A stretch of 64,000 nt of DNA from Azospirillum sp. TSH58. Its GTDB lineage: Bacteria > Pseudomonadota > Alphaproteobacteria > Azospirillales > Azospirillaceae. The notes beneath the pieces were generated by a model. That model searched no databases, was not told the origin of the DNA, and was given only the letters and a program-made list of their open reading frames with translations. The stretch is from the NCBI RefSeq assembly GCF_003119115.1, contig NZ_CP022363.1, forward strand, positions 310,001-374,000, in the 5' to 3' direction. A program made the translations under genes and the position numbers. Numbering within the stretch: the stretch's first letter is position 1; each line of letters opens with the position of its first letter. Below, piece by piece: positions 9,001-15,700 of the stretch.

Positions 9001-11837
9001 CCGGTCAGCGTCTCGACGCCGCTGACCAGCAGCGTGTTGCCCACACCGTCCAGCGTCACCACGTCGGCGCCAATGCCGCCGACCAGCGTCTCGATACCAC
9101 TCACCAGCAGCGTATTGCCGGCGCTGCCCAACGCCACCAAGTCGACGCCGATGCCGCCGACCACCGTCTCGACACCGTCCACCAGCAGCGTGTTGCCGGC
9201 GCTGCCCAGTTCCACCAGGTCGGTGCCGGACGTGCCGATCAGCGTCTCGATCCGCCACACTGTGAGCGTGTTGCCGGCACTGTCGCCAAGCGTCACGATG
9301 TCGAGGCCGCTGCCGCCCTTGATCGTTTCGACACCGCTCGCCGTCATCACGTTGCCGCCGGTGCCGAACGTCACGACGTCGGTGCCGGAACCGCCGGTCA
9401 GCGTCTCCAGCAACCGGACCAGCAGCGTGTTGCCGCCGCTGCCCAGCGTCACGACATCTGTACCGGAGCCGCCAAACAACGTCTCGACCCGCGACACCTC
9501 GATGGTGTTGCCGCCGCTGCCCAGCGTCAAGACGTCGGTCGCGATGCCTCCGATCAACGTCTCGACGTGGCTCACCAGCATGGTGCTGCCCCACGTCGTG
9601 CCCAAAGACACCACGTCGGTGCCGGATCCGCCGGTCAGGGTTTCCAGCCGGGACACCGACATCGCGTTGCCGCCGTCGCCGAGCGTCACGATCTCCAAGC
9701 CGGTGTTGCCGTTCAAAGTCTCGATGCCGCTGACCAGCACGGTCAACCCGGAGGCGGAGACCGTTAGCACGTCGGTGCCGGTGCCGCCGATCACCGTTTC
9801 CAGAGCGTTCACCAGCATGGTGCTGCCGGCGCCGTCCAGCATCACGACGTCGACGCCGGAGGCGCCGATCAACGATTCCAGAAGGGACACCGTCAATGTG
9901 TTCCCACCCGTGAGCAGCGTCGCCACGTCGGTGCCGGAACCGCCGACCAGGGTCTCGACGCCGGTCAACCGCAGCGTGGCGCCGCCGGTGCCCACGGTCA
10001 CGACGTCGGTGCCGGCCCCGCCGATCACCGTCTCCAACAGCCGGATCGTCAGCGTGTTGCCGCTGCCGTCGAGGTTCACGGTGTCGGAGCCGGTGCTACC
10101 GATCAGCGTTTCGACCAGACTCACCGACACCGTGTTGCCGCCGATACCCAGCGTCACGAAATCGGCGCCGGCCCCGCCGATCAGCGTCTCGGTCAACCGC
10201 ACCAACAGCGTGTTGCCGTTGCTGTCGAGGCTCACGATGTCGGCGCCGGTGCCACCGATCAGCGTTTCGACGAGACTCACCGCCACCGTGTTGCCGCCGC
10301 TGCTCAGCGTCACCACATCGGTGCCGGCACCGCCAGTCAGAGTTTCGACGCCCCGTATCAGCAACGAATTGCCGCCGGTGCCCAACGTCACGTTGTCCGT
10401 ACCGGAGCCGCCAATCAGTTGCTCAATCAACCGGACCAAGACCGTGCCGCCGCCCAGAGTCACAACGTCGGTGCCGGTGCCGCCCGTCAGCGTCTCGACG
10501 CCGGTCACCAGCACCGTGTTGCCGCCGCTGCCCAGGGTCACCACATCGGTGCCGACGCCGCCCGTCAGCGTCTCCAGCTTCGACACGGTCAGCGTGTTGC
10601 CCGCGCTGTCGCCCAACGTCACCACGTCGGTGCCGATGCCGCCGGTCAGCGTCTCGATGCCCTCAACCAGCATCGTGTTGCCGCTGCTGCCCAGCGTCAC
10701 CGCATCGGTGCCGATGCCGCCGGTCAGCGTCTCGACGCCGCCCACCAGCATCGTTTTGCCCAGGGAGCCCAGCGTCACCACGTCGGTGCCCGCACCGCCG
10801 GTCAGCGTCTCGACCCCGCTCACCAGAAGCGTGTTGCCGCCGCTGCCAAGAATCACGAAGTCGGTGGCGGTGCTGCCGGTCAGCGTCTCGATCCCGGAGA
10901 CGATGTAGGTCGCCCCGATGTCGACCAGCGACACCACGTCGATGCCGGTGCCGCCGGTCAGCGTGTTGATCTGCGACAGCGCGATCGTGTTTCCGCCATT
11001 GTCCAGCGTCACGATCACTGGGGCGACGTTGCGGAAATACTCCACATCGCCCCCGTCCACGCCGACCACCAGATCAATGTCGCCGTCGCCGTCGAGATCG
11101 CCCAGGGTCGGCCGCGGGTACGCTCCGGGGCCGAGAGCTCCGTAGGGATTCGTGGCCAGCAACGAAAAGGTCGGCGCCGCCGCCGTACCGACGTTGACGT
11201 AGACGGTGCTCTTGGTGATGAGGTCGACGAAACCGTCCCCGTTGATGTCCGCCAGCGCGGGCGACGCGTAGCCATCGATGTCGCGGGGCACACTGAAAGG
11301 ATTGGTTGCTTCCAGCGAGAAGGTCGGCGCCAGCGTCGAGCCGTTGTTGCGGTAAAGGAAAATGTCCCCGCTCGAATTGCCGATCAGCAGGTCGAGGTCG
11401 CCATCGCCGTCCAGGTCGGCGAAGCTCGGCGCCCCGTAACTGCCAGCGCTCTGAATGCCGAACAGGCCGGTGCCCTCCAGCGAGAAGGTCGGCGTCTGCG
11501 CTGAGGTCCCGTTGTTGCGGAAGAACAGGGTGGTCCCGGCATGATTGCCGATGAACAGGTCGAGATCGCCGTCGCCGTCGATATCCGCCAATCCGGGAAG
11601 CGCGCCGCCCGCGCTGACGTTGGTGACCCCGAACGGGTTGGTGCTGTCCAGCGTGAAGGTCGGCGACAGCGTCGTTCCGGTGTTCCGGAAGAAGAGCGTG
11701 TTCCCGTCCGCGTTGCCGACCAGGAGGTCGAGATCGCCATCACCATCAAGGTCGACCAGCACCGGCGCGGCCTCGCTTCCGGTGTCGGAAAGGCCGAAGC
11801 TGTTGGTGCCGATCATGGTGAAGGTCGGATTCGCCAC
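1..11837 (-). CDS. Giant FG-GAP / solenoid / Ig-like repeat adhesin (3' end beyond window)
   Basis: One frame is open from a GTG at 11837 to the left edge, more than 3,940 codons. An in-frame TGA lies two codons upstream of the GTG, so this is the earliest possible start; an ATG follows at codon 8. No signal peptide is visible, which fits type I secretion with a C-terminal signal outside the window. Residues 1-280 carry five FG-GAP/VCBS-like units with calcium motifs such as DLDGDGDLDLLVGN. Residues about 285-1000 hold some 27 units of the type VETLTGGxGTDVVTLGSGGNTLL. A variant domain follows, then 28 Ig-like units of 99 residues containing DAAGNTSSASTALTVTIDTG. The edge segment, with GETATVTFTFSEAP, resembles Big_12. 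Likely role: cell-surface or biofilm adhesin. The architecture is seen directly; the role is inferred. Confidence 0.9.
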   Translation of the reverse strand, partial: MANPTFTMIGTNSFGLSDTGSEAAPVLVDLDGDGDLDLLVGNADGNTLFFRNTGTTLSPTFTLDSTNPFGVTNVSAGGALPGLADIDGDGDLDLFIGNHAGTTLFFRNNGTSAQTPTFSLEGTGLFGIQSAGSYGAPSFADLDGDGDLDLLIGNSSGDIFLYRNNGSTLAPTFSLEATNPFSVPRDIDGYASPALADINGDGFVDLITKSTVYVNVGTAAAPTFSLLATNPYGALGPGAYPRPTLGDLDGDGDIDLVVGVDGGDVEYFRNVAPVIVTLDNGGNTIALSQINTLTGGTGIDVVSLVDIGATYIVSGIETLTGSTATDFVILGSGGNTLLVSGVETLTGGAGTDVVTLGSLGKTMLVGGVETLTGGIGTDAVTLGSSGNTMLVEGIETLTGGIGTDVVTLGDSAGNTLTVSKLETLTGGVGTDVVTLGSGGNTVLVTGVETLTGGTGTDVVTLGGGTVLVRLIEQLIGGSGTDNVTLGTGGNSLLIRGVETLTGGAGTDVVTLSSGGNTVAVSLVETLIGGTGADIVSLDSNGNTLLVRLTETLIGGAGADFVTLGIGGNTVSVSLVETLIGSTGSDTVNLDGSGNTLTIRLLETVIGGAGTDVVTVGTGGATLRLTGVETLVGGSGTDVATLLTGGNTLTVSLLESLIGASGVDVVMLDGAGSTMLVNALETVIGGTGTDVLTVSASGLTVLVSGIETLNGNTGLEIVTLGDGGNAMSVSRLETLTGGSGTDVVSLGTTWGSTMLVSHVETLIGGIATDVLTLGSGGNTIEVSRVETLFGGSGTDVVTLGSGGNTLLVRLLETLTGGSGTDVVTFGTGGNVMTASGVETIKGGSGLDIVTLGDSAGNTLTVWRIETLIGTSGTDLVELGSAGNTLLVDGVETVVGGIGVDLVALGSAGNTLLVSGIETLVGGIGADVVTLDGVGNTLLVSGVETLTGGAGTDVVTLDGAGSTLAVTLLETLIGGVGTDVVTFAPVGNQGSLFVSGVETVYTPFQTLTLNGVDTLIVLPASPSTPALSPASDGGVPGDGLTNAAQPTLTGTAEAGSVVHLYGNGVEIGTGTADGSGAWSVIPGTTLADGDWTLTAKVVLSGVESGASGSLLVTIDTGANAPTSLALTTASNSGSTSDTLTSVTTPVITGTVAEAGVIVLYEGATALGTVTAGAAGAWSLTVASLSDGAHTLTATVTDAAGNTSSASTALTVTIDSGANAPSGLALATGSNSGSTSDTLTSVAAPVITGSVTEAGVVVLYEGTTALGTVTASAAGAWSLTAASLSDGAHTLTATVTDAAGNTSTASTALTVTIDTGANAPSGLALAAGSSSGSTTDTLTSVTTPVITGTVAEAGVIVLYEGATALGTVTAGAAGAWSLTAASLSDGAHTLTATVTDAAGNTSSASTALTVTIDTGASAPTGIALATGSNSGSTSDTLTNVAVPVITGSVTEAGVVVLYEGATALGTVTASAAGAWSLTVASLSDGAHTLTATVTDGAGNTSTASTALTVTIDTGASAPTGIALATGSNSGSTSDTLTNVAAPVITGTVAEAGVVVLYEGATALGTVTAGAAGAWSLTAASLSDGAHTLTATVTDAAGNTSTASTALTVTIDTGANAPSDLALAAGSNSGSTADTLTNVAAPVITGSVAEAGVIVLYEGATALGTVTAGAAGAWSLTAASLSDGAHTLTATVTDAAGNTSSASTALTVTIDTGASAPTGIALAAASNSGSTSDTLTNVAVPVITGSVTEAGVIVLYEGATALGTVTAGAAGAWSLTAASLSDGAHTLTATVTDAAGNTSSASTALTVTIDTGANAPSGLALAAGSNSGSTADTLTNVAAPVITGSVAEAGVVVLYEGTTALGTVTAGAAGAWSLTAASLSDGAHTLTATVTDAAGNTSSASTALTVTIDTGANAPTSLALATASNSGSTSDTLTNVAAPVITGSVAEAGVVVLYEGATALGTVTASAAGAWSLTAASLSDGAHTLTATVTDAAGNTSSASTALTVTIDTGANAPTSLALATASNSGSTSDTLTNVAAPVITGSVAEAGVVVLYEGAMALGTVTAGAAGAWSLTAASLSDGAHTLTATVTDAAGNTSSASTALTVTIDTGASAPTGIALAAASNSGSTSDTLTNVAAPVITGSVAEAGVVVLYEGTTALGTVTAGAAGAWSLTAASLSDGAHTLTATVTDAAGNTSSASTALTVTIDSGANAPSGLALATGSNSGSTSDTLTSVTTPVITGTVAEAGVVVLYEGATALGTVTAGAAGAWSLTAASLSDGAHTLTATVTDAAGNTSTASTALTVTIDTGANAPSGLALAAGSSSGSTTDTLTSVTTPVITGTVAEAGVIVLYEGATALGTVTAGAAGAWSLTAASLSDGAHTLTATVTDAAGNTSSASTALTVTIDTGASAPTGIALATGSNSGSTSDTLTNVAVPVITGSVTEAGVVVLYEGATALGTVTASAAGAWSLTVASLSDGAHTLTATVTDGAGNTSTASTALTVTIDTGASAPTGIALATGSNSGSTSDTLTNVAAPVITGTVAEAGVVVLYEGATALGTVTAGAAGAWSLTAASLSDGAHTLTATVTDAAGNTSTASTALTVTIDSGANAPSGLALATGSNSGSTSDTLTSVTTPVITGTVAEAGVVVLYEGATALGTVTAGAAGAWSLTAASLNDGAHTLTATVTDAAGNTSTASTALTVTIDTGASAPTGIALATGSNSGSTSDTLTNVAAPVITGTVAEAGVVVLYEGATALGTVTAGAAGAWSLTAASLSDGAHTLTATVTDAAGNTSTASTALTVTIDTGANAPSDLALAAGSNSGSTADTLTNVAAPVITGSVAEAGVVVLYEGATALGTVTASAAGAWSLTAASLSDGAHTLTATVTDAAGNTSSASTALTVTIDTGANAPTSLALATASNSGSTSDTLTSVTTPVITGTVAEAGVIVLYEGATALGTVTASAAGAWSLTVASLSDGAHTLTATVTDGAGNTSTASTALTVTIDTGASAPTGIALATGSNSGSTSDTLTNVAAPVITGTVAEAGVVVLYEGATALGTVTAGAAGAWSLTAASLSDGAHTLTATVTDAAGNTSSASTALTVTIDTGANAPTSLALATASNSGSTSDTLTNVAAPVITGSVAEAGVVVLYEGATALGTVTASAAGAWSLTAASLSDGAHTLTATVTDAAGNTSSASTALTVTIDTGANAPTSLALATASNSGSTSDTLTNVAAPVITGSVAEAGVVVLYEGAMALGTVTAGAAGAWSLTAASLSDGAHTLTATVTDAAGNTSSASTALTVTIDTGASAPTGIALAAASNSGSTSDTLTNVAAPVITGSVAEAGVVVLYEGTTALGTVTAGAAGAWSLTAASLSDGAHTLTATVTDAAGNTSSASTALTVTIDSGANAPSGLALATGSNSGSTSDTLTSVTTPVITGTVAEAGVVVLYEGATALGTVTAGAAGAWSLTAASLNDGAHTLTATVTDAAGNTSSASTALTVTIDTGANAPSDLALAAGSNSGSTADTLTNVAAPVITGSVAEAGVVVLYEGTTALGTVTAGAAGAWSLTAASLSDGAHTLTATVTDAAGNTSSASTALTVTIDTGASAPTGIALAAASNSGSTSDTLTNVAVPVITGSVTEAGVIVLYEGATALGTVTAGAAGAWSLTAASLSDGAHTLTATVTDAAGNTSSASTALTVTIDTGANAPSGLALAAGSNSGSTADTLTNVAAPVITGSVAEAGVVVLYEGTTALGTVTAGAAGAWSLTAASLSDGAHTLTATVTDAAGNTSSASTALTVTIDTGANAPTSLALATASNSGSTSDTLTNVAAPVITGSVAEAGVVVLYEGATALGTVTASAAGAWSLTAASLSDGAHTLTATVTDAAGNTSSASTALTVTIDTGTPSVAIALSKTTIGPGETATVTFTFSEAPVGFSLSAVGAQNGTLSDLAVMPGSDGLVY
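183..8498 (-). repeat. 28 tandem 297-bp units encoding 99-residue Ig-like domains
   Basis: A marker string (tcgatggt followed by acggtcagcgc) recurs every 297 bases from 183 to 8202 and in altered form at 8499, giving 28 full units with no change of length. Each unit encodes one bacterial Ig-like domain read on the minus strand. Units differ by small alternative cassettes (for example TGANAPTSLALATASNSG versus TGASAPTGIALAAASNSG) that are reshuffled along the array. Long multi-unit blocks are duplicated perfectly. Confidence 0.93.
8845..10985 (-). repeat. About 27 tandem 78-bp units encoding a 26-residue solenoid repeat
   Basis: On the minus strand the protein repeats VSGVETLTGGxGTDVVTLGSGGNTLL with variants. 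Most copies are exactly 26 residues; a few carry one or two extra residues. The GGxGTD core recalls the RTX calcium nonapeptide, but only one such core occurs per 26 residues, so consecutive nonapeptides are missing. Alternating V/L positions and the periodic Gly-Gly-Asn turn suggest a beta-solenoid. Fold and calcium binding are inferences. Confidence 0.85.
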
Positions 11838-12545
11838 GGTCTTTCAGCCCTCGCGTCACACAGCCGGCTCGGACACCGGTCTCATCAGGTGAATCTGTGC
11901 ATTATTAAGGCCTAATTATTGGTACATGTGAAGCATGCGAGTTGCCTCGTTGGTTGATAAGGTCGGGGCGCGCCCGCAAAAATCCTTACTTTTCCAATAG
12001 TTTCTTGCGTACCGCGAAAGCACGTATGCATCCGTCGCAACCGGATATGACACACGGACAGGTGCCCTCATCCGGTTGAATTTGAAACCAAGGGTTTCCA
12101 GTGGGGCGGAGAAGCGCTGTCCCGAACAGAACAAACACGAAACGCTCCTGCCGGCGTGTCCGTCGGGCAGCCGGTCCCATCGGAAGCACCGGCCGAACAC
12201 CGAAGCGGCTTCAAAGCCGCTCCACCGATGGCGAACCGATGGATCGATGCCGTCCGACGGCCGCCGAGGCGGCGACTCGGGCTCCACCGACGACCGATCG
12301 GCGGACGGGCGGACGTCCGGCCGCCGCGCCACCGGCGGCGCCGGGCCGGTGCGAGGGGAGTCGAAACAGGCCGTGCGAGGGACGGGATCGTTTCCTCCTT
12401 CGGCCTGCGGGATGTTCAGAACCGACAAAATCCGTTCCGAAGAGACAATCAAGCCCGCAGCGCTTCCGCTACCCTCCGGCCATCACGACGGCCGCGACCG
12501 GTCCAGCCGACCGACTCCAAAGACCTGACCGAAGGAACGAGACCC
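11838..12545. other. Intergenic region between the divergent adhesin and haloperoxidase genes
   Basis: No gene is supported in these 708 bases. The part at 11890-12010 is clearly AT-richer than the rest of the window, including an A+T-rich stretch around AGGCCT at about 11905-11920, and is the natural place for the adhesin promoter. The part at 12190-12530 is GC-rich and open in two plus-strand frames, but its predicted peptides are low-complexity Arg/Pro/Ala with no recognisable domain. Confidence 0.5.
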
Positions 12546-13382
12546 ATGCTCCAGGGCAGCCACGTCACCACCAAGGACGGCGTTCATATCCACGTCAAGC
12601 AATGGGGCCCGCAGACCGGACAGCCCGTCGTCTTCAGCCATGGTTGGCCGCTCACCGGGGACGCCTTCGAGGACCAGATGATGTTCCTGGCCCAGCACGG
12701 CTATCGCACCATCGCCCATGACCGCCGCGGCCATGGCCGGTCGTCGCAGCCGGGATTCGGCAACGATCTGGACCATTACGCCGACGATCTGGCCGCGGTC
12801 ACCGAGGCGCTGGACCTGAGGAACGCCGTCCATGTCGGTCATTCCACCGGCGGCGGCGAGGTCGCGCGCTACATCGGCCGCCACGGCGTGTCGCGTGTCG
12901 CCAAGGCGGCGCTGATCGGCGCCATCACGCCCATCATGGTGAAGACCGCCTGGAACCCGGACGGCGTGCCGATGGAGGTGTTCGACGGCATCCGCGCCGG
13001 CGTGAAGGCCGATCGCTCCCAGTTCTTCAAGGATCTCACGATCCCCTTCTACGGCTACAACCGTCCCGGCGCCAAGGCGTCTCAGGGCGTGATCGACAGC
13101 TTCTGCATGCAGGGGATGATGGGCGGCCTGCTGGCCGAGTACGAGTGCGTCAAGGCCTTCTCCGAGACCGACCAGCGCGACGATCTGAAGAAGATGATCG
13201 TTCCGACGCTGGTCCTGCATGGCGACGACGACCAGATCGTCCCGCTCGCCACCACCGGCAAGGCCGCCGCCGCCATGCTGCCCAAGGGCACGCTGAAGAT
13301 CGTCTCCGGCGCCCCGCACGGCCTGTGCACCACCCACAAGGACGTCGTGAACGAGGAACTGCTGGCCTTCATCCGGAGCTGA
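12546..13382 (+). CDS. Alpha/beta hydrolase, non-heme haloperoxidase (bromoperoxidase/chloroperoxidase) family
   Basis: A 278-aa cytoplasmic alpha/beta hydrolase. The nucleophile elbow [12 protein letters not shown] puts the catalytic Ser near residue 99. The acid is in [10 protein letters not shown] near residue 226 and the His in SGAPHG near 258. This set is typical of cofactor-free haloperoxidases, which are perhydrolases or esterases by mechanism. The oxyanion-hole motif SHGWPL is near residue 36. The ATG at 12546 was chosen because AAGGAAC precedes it and homology begins there; the frame stays open further upstream only because of GC bias. It is transcribed alone, with a strong hairpin just after the stop. 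The physiological substrate is unknown. Confidence 0.93.
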   Translation: MLQGSHVTTKDGVHIHVKQWGPQTGQPVVFSHGWPLTGDAFEDQMMFLAQHGYRTIAHDRRGHGRSSQPGFGNDLDHYADDLAAVTEALDLRNAVHVGHSTGGGEVARYIGRHGVSRVAKAALIGAITPIMVKTAWNPDGVPMEVFDGIRAGVKADRSQFFKDLTIPFYGYNRPGAKASQGVIDSFCMQGMMGGLLAEYECVKAFSETDQRDDLKKMIVPTLVLHGDDDQIVPLATTGKAAAAMLPKGTLKIVSGAPHGLCTTHKDVVNEELLAFIRS

Positions 13383-13458
13383 GCCGGACGAACCGGTCGG
13401 ACGGCCCCCGGTTGAACAGTCCCTGACCGAACAGCCCCCCGCCGAACAACCAAGATCC

Positions 13459-13486
13459 GCGGTGCCCGGTTGCGTCCGGGCACCGC
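13459..13486. terminator. Hairpin between convergent genes
   Basis: GCGGTGCCCGG, a six-base loop (TTGCGT) and CCGGGCACCGC form a perfect 11-bp stem. It lies between the ends of the haloperoxidase gene (plus) and the response-regulator gene (minus), so it could serve both. No T-run follows on either strand, so efficiency is uncertain. Confidence 0.6.
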
Positions 13487-13523
13487 GCCCCTGTTCGACT
13501 CCGGCGCGCCTGGCCCGGCGGCG

Positions 13524-14159
13524 TCACGGGGCGTGGTCGGGCACCAGGCTGTCGACGATGCGCACCAGATCCACGACGGACCTCACCCCCATCTTGCGCA
13601 TGGCCTGACCGCGGTGCAGCTTCACCGTCGCCTCGCTGAGGTCCAGGTCACCGGCGATCTGTTTGTTGCGCCGGCCGGACACCACCATCATCGCGACCTC
13701 GCGCTCGCGCGCGGTCAGCGTGTCGAAGCGGGCGCGCTGGGTGACGAGGCTGCGCTCCTGGTCACGCCGCTCGCCGTGGCGGGTGATGGCGGCGTGGATC
13801 GCGTCCAGCAAATGCTGGTGGTGGACCGGCTTGGTCAGGAATTCGAAGGCGCCCGCCTTCATCGCGCGGACCGACATCGGAACGTCGCCATGCCCGGTGA
13901 TGAAGATCACCGGAAGGCTGTTGCCGCAGCGCGCCAGCTCCGCCTGGAAATCCAGCCCGCTGCGCCCCGGCAGCCGCACGTCCAGCACCATGCAGCCGAC
14001 GTCGATGGCCGGTTGCTGGTCGATGTACTGCTGCACCGACCCGAAGCTCCGGACCGGCAGCCCGACGGAGTCGAGCAGCCCCTCCAGCGCTTCGCGGACG
14101 GCTGCATCGTCGTCGATGACCACCACGGTCACCGTTTCCTCGGCGGCCTTGCGCCCCAT
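13524..14159 (-). CDS. FixJ/NarL-type response regulator (REC + LuxR-type HTH)
   Basis: A 211-aa two-component response regulator. The receiver starts with VVVIDDDAAVREALEGLL, has its phosphoacceptor Asp in CMVLDVRLPGRSG near residue 62, and the conserved Lys in FLTKPV. The C-terminal GerE/LuxR helix-turn-helix is LTAREREVAMMVVSGRRNKQ followed by SEATVKLHRGQAMRKM. Order and length match FixJ, TodT and StyR regulators. Its ATG overlaps the stop of the upstream kinase gene (TGATG), so translation is probably coupled and that kinase is the likely partner. It is the last gene of the three-gene signalling operon; its targets are unknown. Confidence 0.93.
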   Translation of the reverse strand: MGRKAAEETVTVVVIDDDAAVREALEGLLDSVGLPVRSFGSVQQYIDQQPAIDVGCMVLDVRLPGRSGLDFQAELARCGNSLPVIFITGHGDVPMSVRAMKAGAFEFLTKPVHHQHLLDAIHAAITRHGERRDQERSLVTQRARFDTLTAREREVAMMVVSGRRNKQIAGDLDLSEATVKLHRGQAMRKMGVRSVVDLVRIVDSLVPDHAP

Positions 14160-15700
14160 CACGTCTCTCCGAGCGATACCGGGATCACGAATTCGAACAC
14201 GCTCCCGCACGGCGTGCCCGCCGTCGCGGTCAACCGCCCCCCATGCAGCTCCACGATGGACCGGCTGATCGAGAGCCCCATGCCCAGCCCGCCGGGCTTG
14301 GTGGTGTACAAGGCGCGGAAGAGGACATCCGGATCGGCCTCCGCGATGCCCGGCCCGCTGTCCTCGACGCGGACGCCGATCCCGCCGTCGCCGCTCCCGG
14401 TCGCGATGCGCAGGCGCCGCGGCGGCCGGTCGGAGGCGGCCATCGCTTCGATGGCGTTCATCACCAGATTGAGGATGAGCTGCTGCAGCTGCACCCGGTC
14501 GCCATGGACCCAGGGCGGACCCGCCTGGAGATCGGTTTCCACGGCGATGCGGGCCCGGCGCAGCTCCGCCCGCACCAGCGCCAGCGTCTCGACGATCAGG
14601 GCGTTCATGTCGACCCATCCCGGATCGGCCGGGGTCCGCCGCGCCAGCGCATGGATGCTGCGGACCACGTCGCCGGCCCGCTGGGCGTCGCGCACGATCC
14701 GCTCCGCCACGGCGCGGGTCTTGCCGAGGTCGGGTTCCGGCTGCGACAGGTGCTGGAGGCAGGTGCCGGCGTTGGTGATGATCGCCATCAGCGGCTGGTT
14801 GACCTCGTGCGCGACGGCGGCAGCCAGTTCCCCCATCACGGTGAGCCGGCCGATATGGGCGAGGTCGGCCTGGGCCTTGCGCAAGGCCTCGGCGATGCGG
14901 CGGCGCTGGGTCAGGTCGCTGAACACCAGGATGGCGCCGGCCACCTCGCCGCGGTCGTCGATGATGGCGGAGCAGCGCTCCTCCACCACGATTCCGGTCA
15001 TCTCGGCCGCGGCCGCATCGGGCCGGGCCGGAGCCGTTTCGCCGCGGGGCAGCAGGCGGGACAGCCGGTCCGGCGGGGCGTGCGCGCCGCTGCGCCGGAC
15101 GAGGGCGGAGAAATCCTCCTGCGGCTCCTGGGTTTCCTCGTCCACGGCGACGAAGACGGAGGTCAGCGGCTGCCCGGCCGCGTCCGCCGCCGTCCAGCCG
15201 GTCATCGTTTCCGCCACCCGGTTCATGAATTCGACGCGCCCGTCGCGGTCGCACAGGATGACCCCGTCGCGGATGCTCGCGAGCGTGGCGGCGTAGCGCC
15301 GTTCGCTCATCCGCAGCCTGGCATCGCTGGCCTGCTTGAAGAGCGCCATCTGGATGACGGTGCGCATCTGCGGCTCTTCGAGGGGCTTCAGCAGATAGCC
15401 GAAGGGCTCCGTCCGGCTGGCCCGCTCCACGATCTCGTCGTTGGCGTAGGCGGTGAGGAAGACGACGGGTATGCGCTGCGCCTCGCGGATCCGGCGCGCC
15501 GCCTCGATCCCGTCCATCTCCCCGTCCAGGCGGATGTCCATCAGGACCAGATCGGGCTGATGGCTGCCGGCCAGCCGCACCGCCTCCTCGCCGCTGGCCG
15601 ACAGGCCGACCACGACATGCCCCATTCGGGAAACCTGATGCTGAATATCACGCGCGACGATGCGGTCGTCTTCAACGATCAGGATACGAGCCGCGATCAT
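14159..15700 (-). CDS. Hybrid histidine kinase: N-terminal receiver, PAS, HisKA, HATPase
   Basis: A 513-aa soluble protein without membrane segments. An N-terminal receiver (residues about 5-120) has the acidic pair in LIVEDDR, the phosphoacceptor Asp in LVLMDIRLDGEMDG and the Lys in YLLKPLEE. A PAS domain follows at about 130-270 (SERRYAATLASIRDGVILC; EFMNRVAETMTGWTA). The phosphorylated His is in AVAHEVNQPLMAIITNAG near 296, and the ATPase domain shows the N box (LNLVMNAIEAM) and G1/G2 boxes (DSGPGI; GLGMGLSISRSI). The HEVNQPL signature is typical of FixL/DctB-type kinases. An N-terminal receiver suggests it is itself phosphorylated by an upstream kinase, plausibly the product of the preceding gene, with which it shares an ATGA overlap. 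Confidence 0.93.
   Translation of the reverse strand: MIAARILIVEDDRIVARDIQHQVSRMGHVVVGLSASGEEAVRLAGSHQPDLVLMDIRLDGEMDGIEAARRIREAQRIPVVFLTAYANDEIVERASRTEPFGYLLKPLEEPQMRTVIQMALFKQASDARLRMSERRYAATLASIRDGVILCDRDGRVEFMNRVAETMTGWTAADAAGQPLTSVFVAVDEETQEPQEDFSALVRRSGAHAPPDRLSRLLPRGETAPARPDAAAAEMTGIVVEERCSAIIDDRGEVAGAILVFSDLTQRRRIAEALRKAQADLAHIGRLTVMGELAAAVAHEVNQPLMAIITNAGTCLQHLSQPEPDLGKTRAVAERIVRDAQRAGDVVRSIHALARRTPADPGWVDMNALIVETLALVRAELRRARIAVETDLQAGPPWVHGDRVQLQQLILNLVMNAIEAMAASDRPPRRLRIATGSGDGGIGVRVEDSGPGIAEADPDVLFRALYTTKPGGLGMGLSISRSIVELHGGRLTATAGTPCGSVFEFVIPVSLGET

Noticed and set aside
258..9767. Plus-strand open frame of about 3,170 codons, and other kilobase-long plus and minus frames over the repeat array
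   Set aside because: They are antisense or alternative frames of the minus-strand adhesin, kept open by GC-rich 297-bp periodicity. Their products are Arg/Gly/His-rich or simple shadows, while the frame read from 11837 gives clear FG-GAP, solenoid and Ig domains.
8885..10980. Classical RTX toxin repeats
   Set aside because: GGxGTD occurs once per 26 residues, not as consecutive nonapeptides, and the position is N-terminal; described instead as an RTX-like solenoid.
12156..12545. N-terminal extension of the haloperoxidase
   Set aside because: The frame is open but Arg/Pro-rich with no homology; a ribosome site and the conserved start [12 protein letters not shown] support 12546.
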